A stretch of 64,000 nt of DNA, from assembly GCA_920105625.2 (NCBI GenBank), contig OV050033.1:90646280-90710279 (forward strand). The letters run 5' to 3'. The stretch's first letter is position 1, and every line of letters starts with the position of its first letter. Under the pieces are notes generated by a model. That model had not been told where the DNA came from, did no database searches, and saw only the letters and a program-made list of their open reading frames with translations. Of this stretch, positions 24,015 through 35,280 are shown piece by piece. This DNA is from Clusia tigrina (Eukaryota; Arthropoda; Insecta; Diptera; Clusiidae). The translations under genes were made by a program, and so were the position numbers.

Positions 24015-26366
24015 AGCTATGCTACCCTTGAGTCCCTCGTCAAACACTGATAAAACTTCAAATGGCCCTAACTTCTATACGGTACGTCCTACACCTATCA
24101 AAGTTTGCAACATACAAATGCTTGCAACTTTTTACTGGAGCGTCATAAAACCTTGAAATTTTGTAACAATAAAGTACTCGAGCCTCTTGTCAATTTAAGC
24201 TATCGCTCAAAGCTATGCTACCCGTGAATCCCAAATCAAACACTGATAAATCTTCAAATGGCCCTAACTTCTATACGGTACGTCCTACACCTATCAAAGT
24301 TTGCAACATACAAATGCTTGTAACTTTTTACTGGAGCGTCATAAAACCTTGAAATTTTGTAACAATAAAGTACTCGAGCCTCTTGTCAATTTAAGCTATC
24401 GCTCAAAGCTATACTACCCGTGAGTCCCAAATCAAACACTGATAAATCTTCAAATGGCCCTAACTTCTATACGGTACGTCCTACACCTATCAAAGTTTGC
24501 AACATACAAATGCTTGTAACTTTTTACTGGAGCGTCATAAAACCTTGAAATTTTGTAACAATAAAGTACTCGAGCCTCTTGTCAATATAAGCTATCGCTC
24601 AAAGCTATTCTACCCTTGAGACCCAAATCAATCACTGATAAAACTTCAAATGGCCCTAACTTCTATACGGTACGTCCTACACCTATCAAAGTTTGCAACA
24701 TACAAATGCTTGCAACTTTTTACTGGAGCGTCATAAAACCTTGAAATTTTGTAACAATAAAGTACTCGAGTCTCTTGTCAATTTAAGCTATCGCTCAAAG
24801 CTATGCTCTTCTTGAGTCCCAAATCAAACACTGATAAATCATCAAATGGCCCTAACTTCTATACGCTACGTCCTACACCTATCAAAGTTTGCAACATACA
24901 AATGCTTGTAACTTTTTACTGGAGCGTCATAAAACCTTGAAATTTTGTAACAATAAAGTACTCCAGCCTCTTGTCAATTTAAGCTATCGCTCAAAGCTAT
25001 GCTACCCTTGAGTCCCAAATCAAACACTGATAAAACTTCAAATGGCCCTAGCTTCTATACGGTACGTCCTACACCTATCAAAGTTTGCAACATACAAATG
25101 CTTGCAACTTTTTACTGGAGCGTCATAAAACCTTGAAATTTTGTAACAATAAAGTACTCGAGCCTCTTGTCAATTTAAGCTATCGCTCAAAGTTATGCTA
25201 CTCTTGAGTCCCACGTCAAACACTGATAAAACTTCAAATGGCCCTAACTTCTATACGGTACGTCCTACAACTATCAAAGTTTGCAACATACAAATGCCTG
25301 TAACTTTTTACTGGAGCGTCATAAAACCTTGAAATTTTGTAACAATAAAGTACTCGAGCCTCTTGTCAATTTAAGTTATCGCTCAAAGCTATGCTACCCT
25401 TGAGACCCAAATCAATCACTGATAAAACTTCAAATGGCCCTAACTTCTATACAGTACGTCCTACATCTATCAAAGTTTGCAACATACAAATGCTTGTAAC
25501 TTTTTGCTGGAGCGTCATTAAACCTTGAAATTTTGTAACAATAAAGTACTCGAGCCTCTTGTCAATTTAAGCTATCGCTCAAAGCTATGCTACCCGTGAG
25601 TCCCAAATCAGACACTGATAAAACTTCAAATGGCCCTAACTTCTATACGGTACGTCCTACATCTATCAAAGTTTGCAACATACAAATGCTTGTAACTTTT
25701 TACTGGAACGTCATAAAACCTTGAAATTTTGTAACAATAAAGTACTCGAGCCTCTTATCAATTTAAGATATCGCTCAAAGCTATGCTACCCTTGAGTCCC
25801 AAATCAATCACTGATAAAACTTCAAATGGCCCTAACTTCTGTACGGTACGCCCTACACCTATCAAAGTTTGCAACATACAAATGCTTGCAACTTTTTACT
25901 GGAGCGTCATAAAACCTTGAAATTTTGTAAAAATAAAGTATTCGAGCCTATTGTCAATTTAAGTTATCGCTCAAAGCTATGCTACCCTTGAGTCCCAAAT
26001 CAAACACTGATAATACTTCAAATCGCCCTGACTTCTATACGGAACGTCATACACCTCTCAAAGTTTGCAACATACAAATGCTTGTAACTTTTTACTGGAG
26101 CGTCATAAAACCTTGAAATTTTGTAACAATAAAGTACTCGAGCCTCTTGTCAATTTAAGCTATCGCTCAAAGCTATGCTACCCTTGAGTCCCAAATCAAA
26201 CACTGATTAAACTTCAAATGGCCCTAACTTATATATGGTACGTCCTACACCTATCAAAGGTTGCAACATATAAATGCTTGTAACTTTTTACTAGAGCGTC
26301 ATAAAATCTTGAAATTTTGTAACAATAAAGTACATGAGCCTCTTGTCAATTTAAGCTATCGCTCAA
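24015..26366. repeat. 12-monomer HOR (2352 bp), first copy
   Basis: CCCGTGAATC lies at 24221 and 26573, exactly 2352 (12x196) apart, and the shared order continues through CAATATAAGC, AGTCTCTTG, ACTCCAGCC, CTAGCTTC, the CAGACACTG monomer and GATTAAAC. Few substitutions separate the copies (for example TACGCTACG near 24863). Confidence 0.9.
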
Positions 26367-26488
26367 AGCTATGCTACCCTTGAGTCCCTCGTCAAACACT
26401 GATAAAACTTCAAATGGCCCTAACTTCTATACGGTACGTCCTAGATCTATCAAAGTTTGCAACATACAAATGCTTGCAACTTTTTACT
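25509..26488. repeat. Five-monomer cassette d-e-f-g-h (type example, 980 bp)
   Basis: The order is as follows. d (25509-25704) has CAGACACTG. e (25705-25900) starts GGAACGTC and has TTAAGATATC and CTGTACGGTACGCCC. f (25901-26096) has GTATTCGAGCCTATTG and AATCGCCCTGAC. g (26097-26292) has GATTAAAC, TATATGG and AAAGGTTGC. h begins CTAGAGCGTCATAAAATC and carries TACATGAG, or TACACGAG in other copies. The d marker CAGACAC recurs at 27961, 28941, 35662, 37034, 38732, 40104, 44340, 46692, 49797, 51756, 58319, 59887 and 63322. Confidence 0.85.
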
Positions 26489-28655
26489 GGAGCGTCATAA
26501 AACCTTGAAATTTTGTAACAATAAAGTACTCGAGCCTCTTGTCAATTTAAGTTATCGCTCAAAGCTATGCTACCCGTGAATCCCAAATCAAACACTGATA
26601 AATCTTCAAATGGCCCTAACTTCTATACGGTACGTCCTACACCTATCAAAGTTTGCAACATACAAATGCTTGTAACTTTTTACTGGAGCGTCATAAAACC
26701 TTGAAATTTTGTAACAATAAAGTACTCGAGCCTCTTGTCAATTTAAGCTATCGCTCAAAGCTATACTACCCGTGAGTCCCAAATCAAACACTGATAAATC
26801 TTCAAATGGCCCTAACTTCTATACGGTACGTCCTACACCTATCAAAGTTTGCAACATACAAATGCTTGTAACTTTTTACTGGAGCGTCATAAAACCTTGA
26901 AATTTTGTAACAATAAAGTACTCGAGCCTCTTGTCAATATAAGCTATCGCTCAAAGCTATTCTACCCTTGAGACCCAAATCAATCACTGATAAAACTTCA
27001 AATGGCCCTAACTTCTATACGGTACGTCCTACACCTATCAAAGTTTGCAACATACAAATGCTTGCAACTTTTTACTGGAGCGTCATAAAACCTTGAAATT
27101 TTGTAACAATAAAGTACTCGAGTCTCTTGTCAATTTAAGCTATCGCTCAAAGCTATGCTCTTCTTGAGTCCCAAATCAAACACTGATAAATCATCAAATG
27201 GCCCTAACTTCTATACGGTACGTCCTACACCTATCAAAGTTTGCAACATACAAATGCTTGTAACTTTTTACTGGAGCGTCATAAAACCTTGAAATTTTGT
27301 AACAATAAAGTACTCCAGCCTCTTGTCAATTTAAGCTATCGCTCAAAGCTATGCTACCCTTGAGTCCCAAATCAAACACTGATAAAACTTCAAATGGCCC
27401 TAGCTTCTATACGGTACGTCCTACACCTATCAAAGTTTGCAACATACAAATGCTTGCAACTTTTTACTGGAGCGTCATAAAACCTTGAAATTTTGTAACA
27501 ATAAAGTACTCGAGCCTCTTGTCAATTTAAGCTATCGCTCAAAGTTATGCTACTCTTGAGTCCCACGTCAAACACTGATAAAACTTCAAATGGCCCTAAC
27601 TTCTATACGGTACGTCCTACAACTATCAAAGTTTGCAACATACAAATGCCTGTAACTTTTTACTGGAGCGTCATAAAACCTTGAAATTTTGTAACAATAA
27701 AGTACTCGAGCCTCTTGTCAATTTAAGTTATCGCTCAAAGCTATGCTACCCTTGAGACCCAAATCAATCACTGATAAAACTTCAAATGGCCCTAACTTCT
27801 ATACAGTACGTCCTACATCTATCAAAGTTTGCAACATACAAATGCTTGTAACTTTTTGCTGGAGCGTCATTAAACCTTGAAATTTTGTAACAATAAAGTA
27901 CTCGAGCCTCTTGTCAATTTAAGCTATCGCTCAAAGCTATGCTACCCGTGAGTCCCAAATCAGACACTGATAAAACTTCAAATGGCCCTAACTTCTATAC
28001 GGTACGGCCTACATCTATCAAAGTTTGCAACATACAAATGCTTGTAACTTTTTACTGGAACGTCATAAAACCTTGAAATTTTGTAACAATAAAGTACTCG
28101 AGCCTCTTATCAATTTAAGATATCGCTCAAAGCTATGCTACCCTTGAGTCCCAAATCAATCACTGATAAAACTTCAAATGGCCCTAACTTCTGTACGGTA
28201 CGCCCTACACCTATCAAAGTTTGCAACATACAAATGCTTGCAACTTTTTACTGGAGCGTCATAAAACCTTGAAATTTTGTAAAAATAAAGTATTCGAGCC
28301 TATTGTCAATTTAAGTTATCGCTCAAAGCTATGCTACCCTTGAGTCCCAAATCAAACACTGATAATACTTCAAATCGCCCTGACTTCTATACGGAACGTC
28401 ATACACCTCTCAAAGTTTGCAACATACAAATGCTTGTAACTTTTTACTGGAGCGTCATAAAACCTTGAAATTTTGTAACAATAAAGTACTCGAGCCTCTT
28501 GTCAATTTAAGCTATCGCTCAAAGCTATGCTACCCTTGAGTCCCAAATCAAACACTGATTAAACTTCAAATGGCCCTAACTTATATATGGTACGTCCTAC
28601 ACCTATCAAAGGTTGCAACATATAAATGCTTGTAACTTTTTACTAGAGCGTCATA
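26367..28655. repeat. 12-monomer HOR (2352 bp), second copy, nearly complete
   Basis: It is colinear with 24015-26303 and then breaks off within CTAGAGCGTCATAAAG near 28655. There the array jumps back five monomers (see the next 5-mer). Confidence 0.88.
27676..28655. repeat. 5-monomer repeat (980 bp), first copy
   Basis: It matches the next block at offset 980. ATACAGTACG is at 27801 and 28781, and CAGACAC at 27961 and 28941. It is the tail of the 12-mer above. Confidence 0.85.
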
Positions 28656-29635
28656 AAGCCTTGACATTTTGTAACAATAAAGTACTCGAGCCTCTTGTCA
28701 ATTTAAGTTATCGCTCAAAGCTATGCTACCCTTGAGACCCAAATCAATCACTGATAAAACTTCAAATGGCCCTAACTTCTATACAGTACGTCCTACACCT
28801 ATCAAAGTTTGCAACATACAAATGCTTGTAACTTTTTGCTGGAGCGTCATAAAACCTTGAAATTTTGTAACAATAAAGTACTCGAGCCTCTTGTCAATTT
28901 AAGCTATCGCTCAAAGCTATGCTACCCGTGAGTCCCAAATCAGACACTGATAAAACTTCAAATGGCCCTAACTTCTATACGGTACGTCCTACACCTATCA
29001 AAGTTTGCAACATACAAATGCTTGTAACTTTTTACTGGAACGTCATAAAACCTTGAAATTTTGTAACAATAAAGTACTCGAGCCTCTTATTAATTTAAGA
29101 TCTCGCTCAAAGCTATGCTACCCTTGAGTCCCAAATCAATCACTGATAAAACTTCAAATGGCCCTAACTTCTGTACGGTACGCCCTACACCTATCAAAGT
29201 TTGCAACATACAAATGCTTGCAACTTTTTACTGGAGCGTCATAAAGCCTTGAAATTTTGTAAAAATAAAGTATTCGAGCCTATTGTCAATTTAAGTTATC
29301 GCTCAAAGCTATGCTACCCTTGAGTCCCAAATCAAACACTGATAATACTTCAAATCGCCCTGACTTCTATACGGAACGTCATACACCTCTCAAAGTTTGC
29401 AACATACAAATGCTTGTAACTTTTTACTGGAGCGTCATAAAACCTTGAAATTTTGTAACAATAAAGTACTCGAGCCTCTTGTCAATTTAAGCTATCGCTC
29501 AAAGCTATGCTACCCTTGAGTCCCAAATCAAACACTGATTAAACTTCAAATGGCCTTAACTTATATATGGTACGTCCTACACCTATCAAAGGTTGCAACA
29601 TATAAATGCTTGTAACTTTTTACTAGAGCGTCATA
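28656..29635. repeat. 5-monomer repeat (980 bp), second copy
   Basis: It has the same five variants as the preceding block, ending with CTAGAGCGTCATAAAATC and TACACGAGCC at about 29.62-29.67 kb. A private GACATTTTG at the start marks the junction with another monomer type. Confidence 0.82.
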
Positions 29636-30960
29636 AAATCTTGAAATTTTGTAACAATAAAGTACACGAGCCTCTTGTCAATTTAAGCTATCGCTCAAAG
29701 CTATGCTACCCTTGAGTCCCAAATCAAACACTGATAAAATTTCAAATGGCCCTAACTTCTATACGGAACGTCATACACCTCTCAAAGTTTGCAACATACA
29801 AATGCTTGTAACTTTTTACTGGAGCGTCATAAAACCTTGACATTTTGTAACAATAAATTACTCGAGCCTCTTGTCAATTGAAGCTATCGCTCAAAGCTAT
29901 GCTACCCTTGAGTCCCAAATCAAACACTGATAAAACTTCAAATGGCCCTAACTTCTATACGGTACGTCCTACACCTATCAATGTTTGTAACATACAAATG
30001 CTTGTAACTTTTTACTGGAGCGTCATAAAACCTTGAAATTTTGTAACAATAAAGTACTCGAGCCTCTTGTCAATTTAAGCTATCGCTCAAAGCTATGCTA
30101 CCCTTGAGTCCCAAATCAAACACTGACAAAACTTCAAATGGCCCTAATTTTTATATGGTACGTCCTACACCTATCAAAGTTTGCAACATACAAATGCTTG
30201 TAACTTTTTACTAATAAAGTACTCGAGCCTCTTGTTAATTTAAGCTATCGCTCAAAGCTATGCTACCCTTGAGTCCCAAATCAATCACTGATAAAACTTC
30301 AAATGGCCCAAACTTCTATACGGTACGTCCTACACCTATCAAAGTTTGCAACATACAAATGCTTGCAACTTTTTACTGGAGCGTCATAAAACCTTGAAAT
30401 TTTGTAACAATAAAGTACTCGAGCCTCTTGTCAATTTAAGCTATCGCTCAAAGCTATGCTAACCTTGAGCCCCAAATCAAACACTGATAAATCTTCAAAT
30501 GGCCCTAACTTCTATACGGTACGTCCTACAACTATCAAAGTTTGCAACATACAAATGCCTGTAACTTTTTACTGGAGAGTCATAAAACCTTGAAATTTTG
30601 TTACAATAAAGTACTCGAGCCTCTTGTCCATTTAAGTTATCGCTCAAAGCTATGCTACCCTTGAGTGCCAAATCAAACACTGATAATACTTCAAATGGCC
30701 CTAACTTCTGTACGGTACGTCCTACACTTATCAAAGTTTGCAACATACAAATGCTTGTAACTTTTTACTGGAGCGTCATAAAACCTTGAAATTTTGTAAC
30801 AAAAAAGTACTCGAGCCTCTTGTCAATTTAAGCTATCGCTCAAAGCTATGCTACCCTTGAGTCCCAAATCAAACACTGATAGAACTTCAAATGGCCCTAA
30901 CTTCTATACGGTACGTCCTACACCTATCAAAGTTTGCAACATACAAATGCTTGCAACTTT
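29120..30960. repeat. Segment with dispersed copies at 53.7 and 61.2 kb
   Basis: This is the counterpart of 53698-55538. The part from about 29.70 kb is also related to 61.16-62.43 kb. It overlaps the end of the 5-mer copy. Confidence 0.8.
30213..30377 (+). repeat. 165-bp monomer 3 (31-bp deletion)
   Basis: Same junction. The preceding monomer has CTAATTTTTATATGG, and this one has CTTGTTAATTT and GGCCCAAACTTC. Confidence 0.93.
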
Positions 30961-31357
30961 TTACTGGAGCGTCATAAAACCTTGAAATTTTGTAACAATA
31001 AAGTACTCGAGTCTCTTGTCAATTTAAGTTATCACTCAAAGCTATGATACCCTTGAGTACCAAATCAAAGACTGATAAAACTTCAAATGGCCCTAACTTC
31101 TATACGGTGCATCCTATACCTATCAAAGTTTGCAACATACAAATGCTTGTAACTTTTTACTGGAGCGTCATAAAACCTTGCAATTTTGTAACAATAAAGT
31201 ACTCGAGCCTCTTGTCAATTTAACCTATCGCTCAAAGCTATGCTACCCTTGAGTCCCAAATCAAACAATGATAAATCTTCAAATGGCCCTAATTTCTATA
31301 CGGTACGTCCTACACCTATCAAAGTTTGCAACATACAAATGCTTGTAACTTTTTACT

Positions 31358-31522
31358 AATAAAGTACTCGAGCCTCTCGTCAATTTAAGCTATCGCTCAA
31401 AGCTATGCTACCCTTGAGTCCCAAATCAATCACTGATAAAACTTCAAATGGCCCAAACTTCTATACGGTACGTCCTACACCTATCAAAGTTTGCAACATA
31501 CAAATGCTTGCAACTTTTTACT
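31358..31522 (+). repeat. 165-bp monomer 4 (31-bp deletion)
   Basis: Same junction, exactly 1145 bp after copy 3. A private CCTCTCGTC is present. Confidence 0.93.
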
Positions 31523-32691
31523 GGAGCGTCATAAAACCTTGAAATTTTGTAACAATAAAGTACTCGAGCCTCTTGTCAATTTAAGCTATCGCTCAAAGCT
31601 ATGCTACCCTTGAATCTCAAATCAAACACTGATAAAATGGCCCTAACTTCTATACGGTACGTCCTACAACTCTCAAAGTTTGCAACATACAAATGCCTGT
31701 AACTTTTTACTGGAGCGTCATAAAACCTTGAAATTTTGTAACAATAAAGTACTCGAGCCTCTTGTCAATTTAAGTTATCGCTCAAAGCTATGCTACCCTT
31801 GAGTCCCAAAACAAACACTGATAATACTTCAAATGGCCCAAACTTCTATACGGTACGTCCCACACCTATCAAAGTTTGCAACATACAAATGCTTGTAACT
31901 TTTTACTGGAGCGTCATAAAACCTTGAAATTTTGTAACAATAAAGTACTCGAGCCTCTTGTCAATTTAAGCTATCGCTCAAAGCTATGCTACCCTTGAGT
32001 CCCAAATCAATCACTGATAAAACTTCAAATGGCCCAAACTTCTATACGGTACGTCCTAGACCTATCAAAGTTTGCAACATACAAATGCTTGTAACTTTTT
32101 ACTGTAGCGTCATAAAACCTTAAAATTTTGTAACAATAAAGTACTCGAGCCTCTTGTCAATTTAAGCTATCGCTCAAAGCTATGCTACCCTTGAGTCCCA
32201 AATCAAACACTGATAAAACTTCAAATGGCCCTAACTTCTATACTGTACGTCCTACACCTATCAAAGTTTGCAACATACAAATGCTTGCAACTTTTTACTG
32301 GAGCGTCATAAAACCTTGAAATTTTGTAACAATAAAGTACTCGAGCCTCTTGTCAATTTAAATTATCACTCAAAGCTATGATACCCTTGAGTACCAAATC
32401 AAAGACTGATAAAACTTCAAATGGCCTTAACTTCTATACCGTGCATCCTATACCTATCAAAGTTTGCAACATACAAATGCTTGTAACTTTTTACTGGAGC
32501 GTCATAAAACCTTTCAATTTTGTAACAATAAAGTACTCGAGCCTCTTGTCAATTTAACCTATCGCTCAAAGCTATGCTACCCTTGAGTCCCAAATCAAAC
32601 ACTGATAAATCTTCAAATGGCCCTAATTTCTATACGGTACGTCCTACACCTATCAAAGTTTGCAACATACAAATGCTTGTAACTTTTTACT

Positions 32692-32856
32692 AATAAAGTA
32701 CTCGAGCCTCTTGTCAATTTAAGCTATCGCTCAAAGCTATGCTACCCTTGAGTCCCAAATCAATCACTGATAAAACTTCAAATGGCCCAAACTTCTATAC
32801 GGTACGTCCTACACCTATCAAAGTTTGCAACATACAAATGCTTGCAACTTTTTACT
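32692..32856 (+). repeat. 165-bp monomer 5 (31-bp deletion)
   Basis: Same junction, with GGCCCAAACTTC as in copies 3 and 4. It is followed by TTGAGCGTC instead of GGAGCGTC. Confidence 0.93.
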
Positions 32857-33663
32857 TGAGCGTCATAAAACCTTGAACTTTGTAACAATAAAGTACTCGA
32901 GCCTCTTGTCAATTTAAGCTATCGCTCAAAGCTATGCTACCCTTGAATCTCAAATCAAACACTGATAAAATGGCCCTAACTTCTATGCGGTACGTCCTAC
33001 AACTCTCAAAGTTTGCAACATACAAATGCCTGTAACTTTTTACTGGAGCGTCATAAAACCTTGAAATTTTGTAACAATAAAGTACTCGAGCCTCTTGTCA
33101 ATTTAAGCTATCGCTCGAAGCTATGCTACCCTTGAGTCCCAAATCAAACACTGATAAAACTTCAAATGGCTCTAACTTCTATACGGTACGTCCTACGCCT
33201 ATCAAAGTTTGCAACATACAAATGCTTGCAACTTTTTACTGGAGCGTCATAAAACCTTCAAATTTTGTAACAATAAAGTACTCGAGCCTCTTGTCAATTT
33301 AAGCTATCACTCAAAGCTATGGTACCCGTGAGTATCAAATCAAACACTGATAAATCTTCAAATGGCCCTAACTTCTATACGGTACGTCCTATACCTATCA
33401 AAGTTTGCAACATACAAATGCTTGCAACTTTTTACTGGAGCGTCATAAAACCTTGAAATTTTGTAACAATAAAGTACTCGAGCCTCTTGTCAATTTAAGT
33501 TATCGCTCAAAGCTATGCTACCCTTGAGTCCCAAATCAAACACTGTTAATACTTCAAATGGCCCTGACTTCTATACGGAACGTCATACACCTCTCAAAGT
33601 TTGCAACGTACAAATGCTTGTAACTTTTTACTTTAGCGTCATAAAACCTTGAAATTTTGTAAC

Positions 33664-34220
33664 AATAAAGTACTCGAGCCTCTTGTCAATTTAAGCTATC
33701 GCTCAAAGCTATGCTACCCTTGAGTCCCAAATCAATCACTGATAAAACTTCAAATGGCCCTAACTTCTATACGGAACGTCATACACCTCTCAAAGTTTGC
33801 AACATACAAATGCTTGTAACTTTTTACTGGAGCGTCATAAAACCTTGACATTTTGTAACAATAAAGTACTCGAGCCTCTTGTCAATTTAAGCTATCGCTC
33901 AAAGCTATGCTACCCTTGAGTCCCAAATCAAACACTGATAAAACTTCAAATGGCCCTAACTTCTATACGGTACGTCCTACACCTATCAAAGTTTATAACA
34001 TACAAATGCTTGTAACTTTTTACTGGAGCGTTATAAAACCTTGAAATTTTGTAACAATAAAGTACTCGAGCCTCTTGTCAATTTAAGCTAGCGCTCAAAG
34101 CTATGCTACCCTTGAGTCCCAAATCAAACACTGATAAAACTTCAAATGGCCCTAACTTCTATACGGTACGTCCTACACCTATCAAAGTTTGCAACATACA
34201 AATGCTTGTAACTTTTTACT
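33664..34220. repeat. 3-monomer tandem duplication (557 bp), first copy
   Basis: It contains GACATTTTG, GTTTATAACATAC, GCGTTATAAAACC and GCTAGCGCTC, all repeated 557 bp later (3x196 minus 31). It ends at TTTTTACT just before the 31-bp-deletion junction. Confidence 0.85.
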
Positions 34221-34385
34221 AATAAAGTACTCGAGCCTCTTGTCAATTAAAGCTATCGCTCAAAGCTATGCTACCCTTGAGTCCCAAATCAATCACTGAT
34301 AAAACTTCAAATGGCCCTAACTTCTATACGGAACGTCATACACCTCTCAAAGTTTGCAACATACAAATGCTTGTAACTTTTTACT
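34221..34385 (+). repeat. 165-bp monomer 6 (31-bp deletion)
   Basis: Same junction, lying at the boundary of the 557-bp duplication. It has CAATTAAAGC and GAACGTCATACACCTCTC. Confidence 0.93.
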
Positions 34386-34777
34386 GGAGCGTCATAAAAC
34401 CTTGACATTTTGTAACAATAAAGTACTCGAGCCTCTTGTCAATTTAAGCTATCGCTCAAAGCTATGCTACCCTTGAGTCCCAAATCAAACACTGATAAAA
34501 CTTCAAATGGCCCTAACTTCTATACGGTACGTCCTACACCTATCAAAGTTTATAACATACAAATGCTTGTAACTTTTTACTGGAGCGTTATAAAACCTTG
34601 AAATTTTGTAACAATAAAGTACTCGAGCCTCTTGTCAATTTAAGCTAGCGCTCAAAGCTATGCTACCCTTGAGTCCCAAATCAAACACTGATAAAACTTC
34701 AAATGGCCCTAACTTCTATACGGTACGTCCTACACCTATCAAAGTTTGCAACATACAAATGCTTGCAACTTTTTACT
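34221..34777. repeat. 3-monomer tandem duplication (557 bp), second copy
   Basis: It begins at AATAAAG, exactly at the 31-bp-deletion junction, and repeats the TATAACATAC, GCGTTATAAAACC and GCTAGCGCTC markers. It diverges near 34765 (GCTTGCAAC here, GCTTGTAAC in copy one). Confidence 0.82.
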
Positions 34778-35280
34778 GGAGCGTCATAAAACCTTGAAAT
34801 TTTGTAACAATAAAGTACTCGAGCCTCTTGTCAATTTAAGCTATCGCTCAAAGTTATGCTACTCTTGAGTCCCACGTCAAACACTGATAAAACTTCAAAT
34901 GGCCCTAACTTCTATACAGTACGTCATACACCTATCAAAGTTTGCAACATACAAATGCTTGTAACTTTTTACTGGAGCGTCATAAAACCTTGAAATTTTG
35001 TAACAATAAAGTACTCGAGACTCTTGTCAATTTAAGTTATCGCTCAAAGCTATGCTACCCTTGAGTCCCAAATCAAACACTGATAAAACTTCAAATGGCC
35101 CTAACTTCTATACGGTACGTCCTACACCTATCAAAGATTGCAACATACAAATGCTTGCAACTTTTTACTGGAGCGTCATAAAACCTTGAAATTTTGTAAC
35201 AATAAAGTACTCGAGCCTCATGTCAATTTAAGCTATCGCTCAAAGTTATGCTACTCTTGAGTCCCACGTCAAACACTGAT
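34778..35280. repeat. Ordinary monomers between duplications
   Basis: About two and a half monomers carry GTTATGCTACTC with CCCACGTC, ATACAGTACGTCATAC and GAGACTCTTG variants. They resemble the monomers at 36.0-36.4 kb (offset 1372, seven monomers). Nothing else is present. Confidence 0.8.

Larger units (their letters stand above)
22948..24664. repeat. 17-monomer repeat, second copy, partial
   Basis: It is colinear with 19650-21370. The offset shifts to 3301 past the 3-bp deletion in copy one, and then to 3294 past a 7-bp deletion at 23700 in this copy. Matching stops near 24664 (ATACGGTACG here, ATACAGTACC in copy one). Confidence 0.75.
29636..33663. repeat. Mixed block with 165-bp monomers spaced by 6, 7 and 8 units
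   Basis: Three 31-bp-deleted monomers start at 30213, 31358 and 32692. Spacings of 1145, 1334 and then 1529 bp to the copy at 34221 correspond to 6, 7 and 8 monomers less the deletions inside each. The last two intervals carry the 7-bp deletion GATAAAATGGCC (near 31637 and 32967) with CTTGAATCTC. One carries CTTGAACTTTG, a 1-bp deletion at 32874. No foreign sequence is present. Confidence 0.75.

Noticed and set aside
30495..30746. Minus-strand ORF of 83 codons, with related 61-codon ORFs at 1682-1867, 55073-55258 and 61967-62152
   Set aside because: They are the same stretch of the monomer in copies where a substitution removes a stop. The frame shifts by one every 196 bp, neighbouring monomers have stops in it, and no protein family is recognisable.
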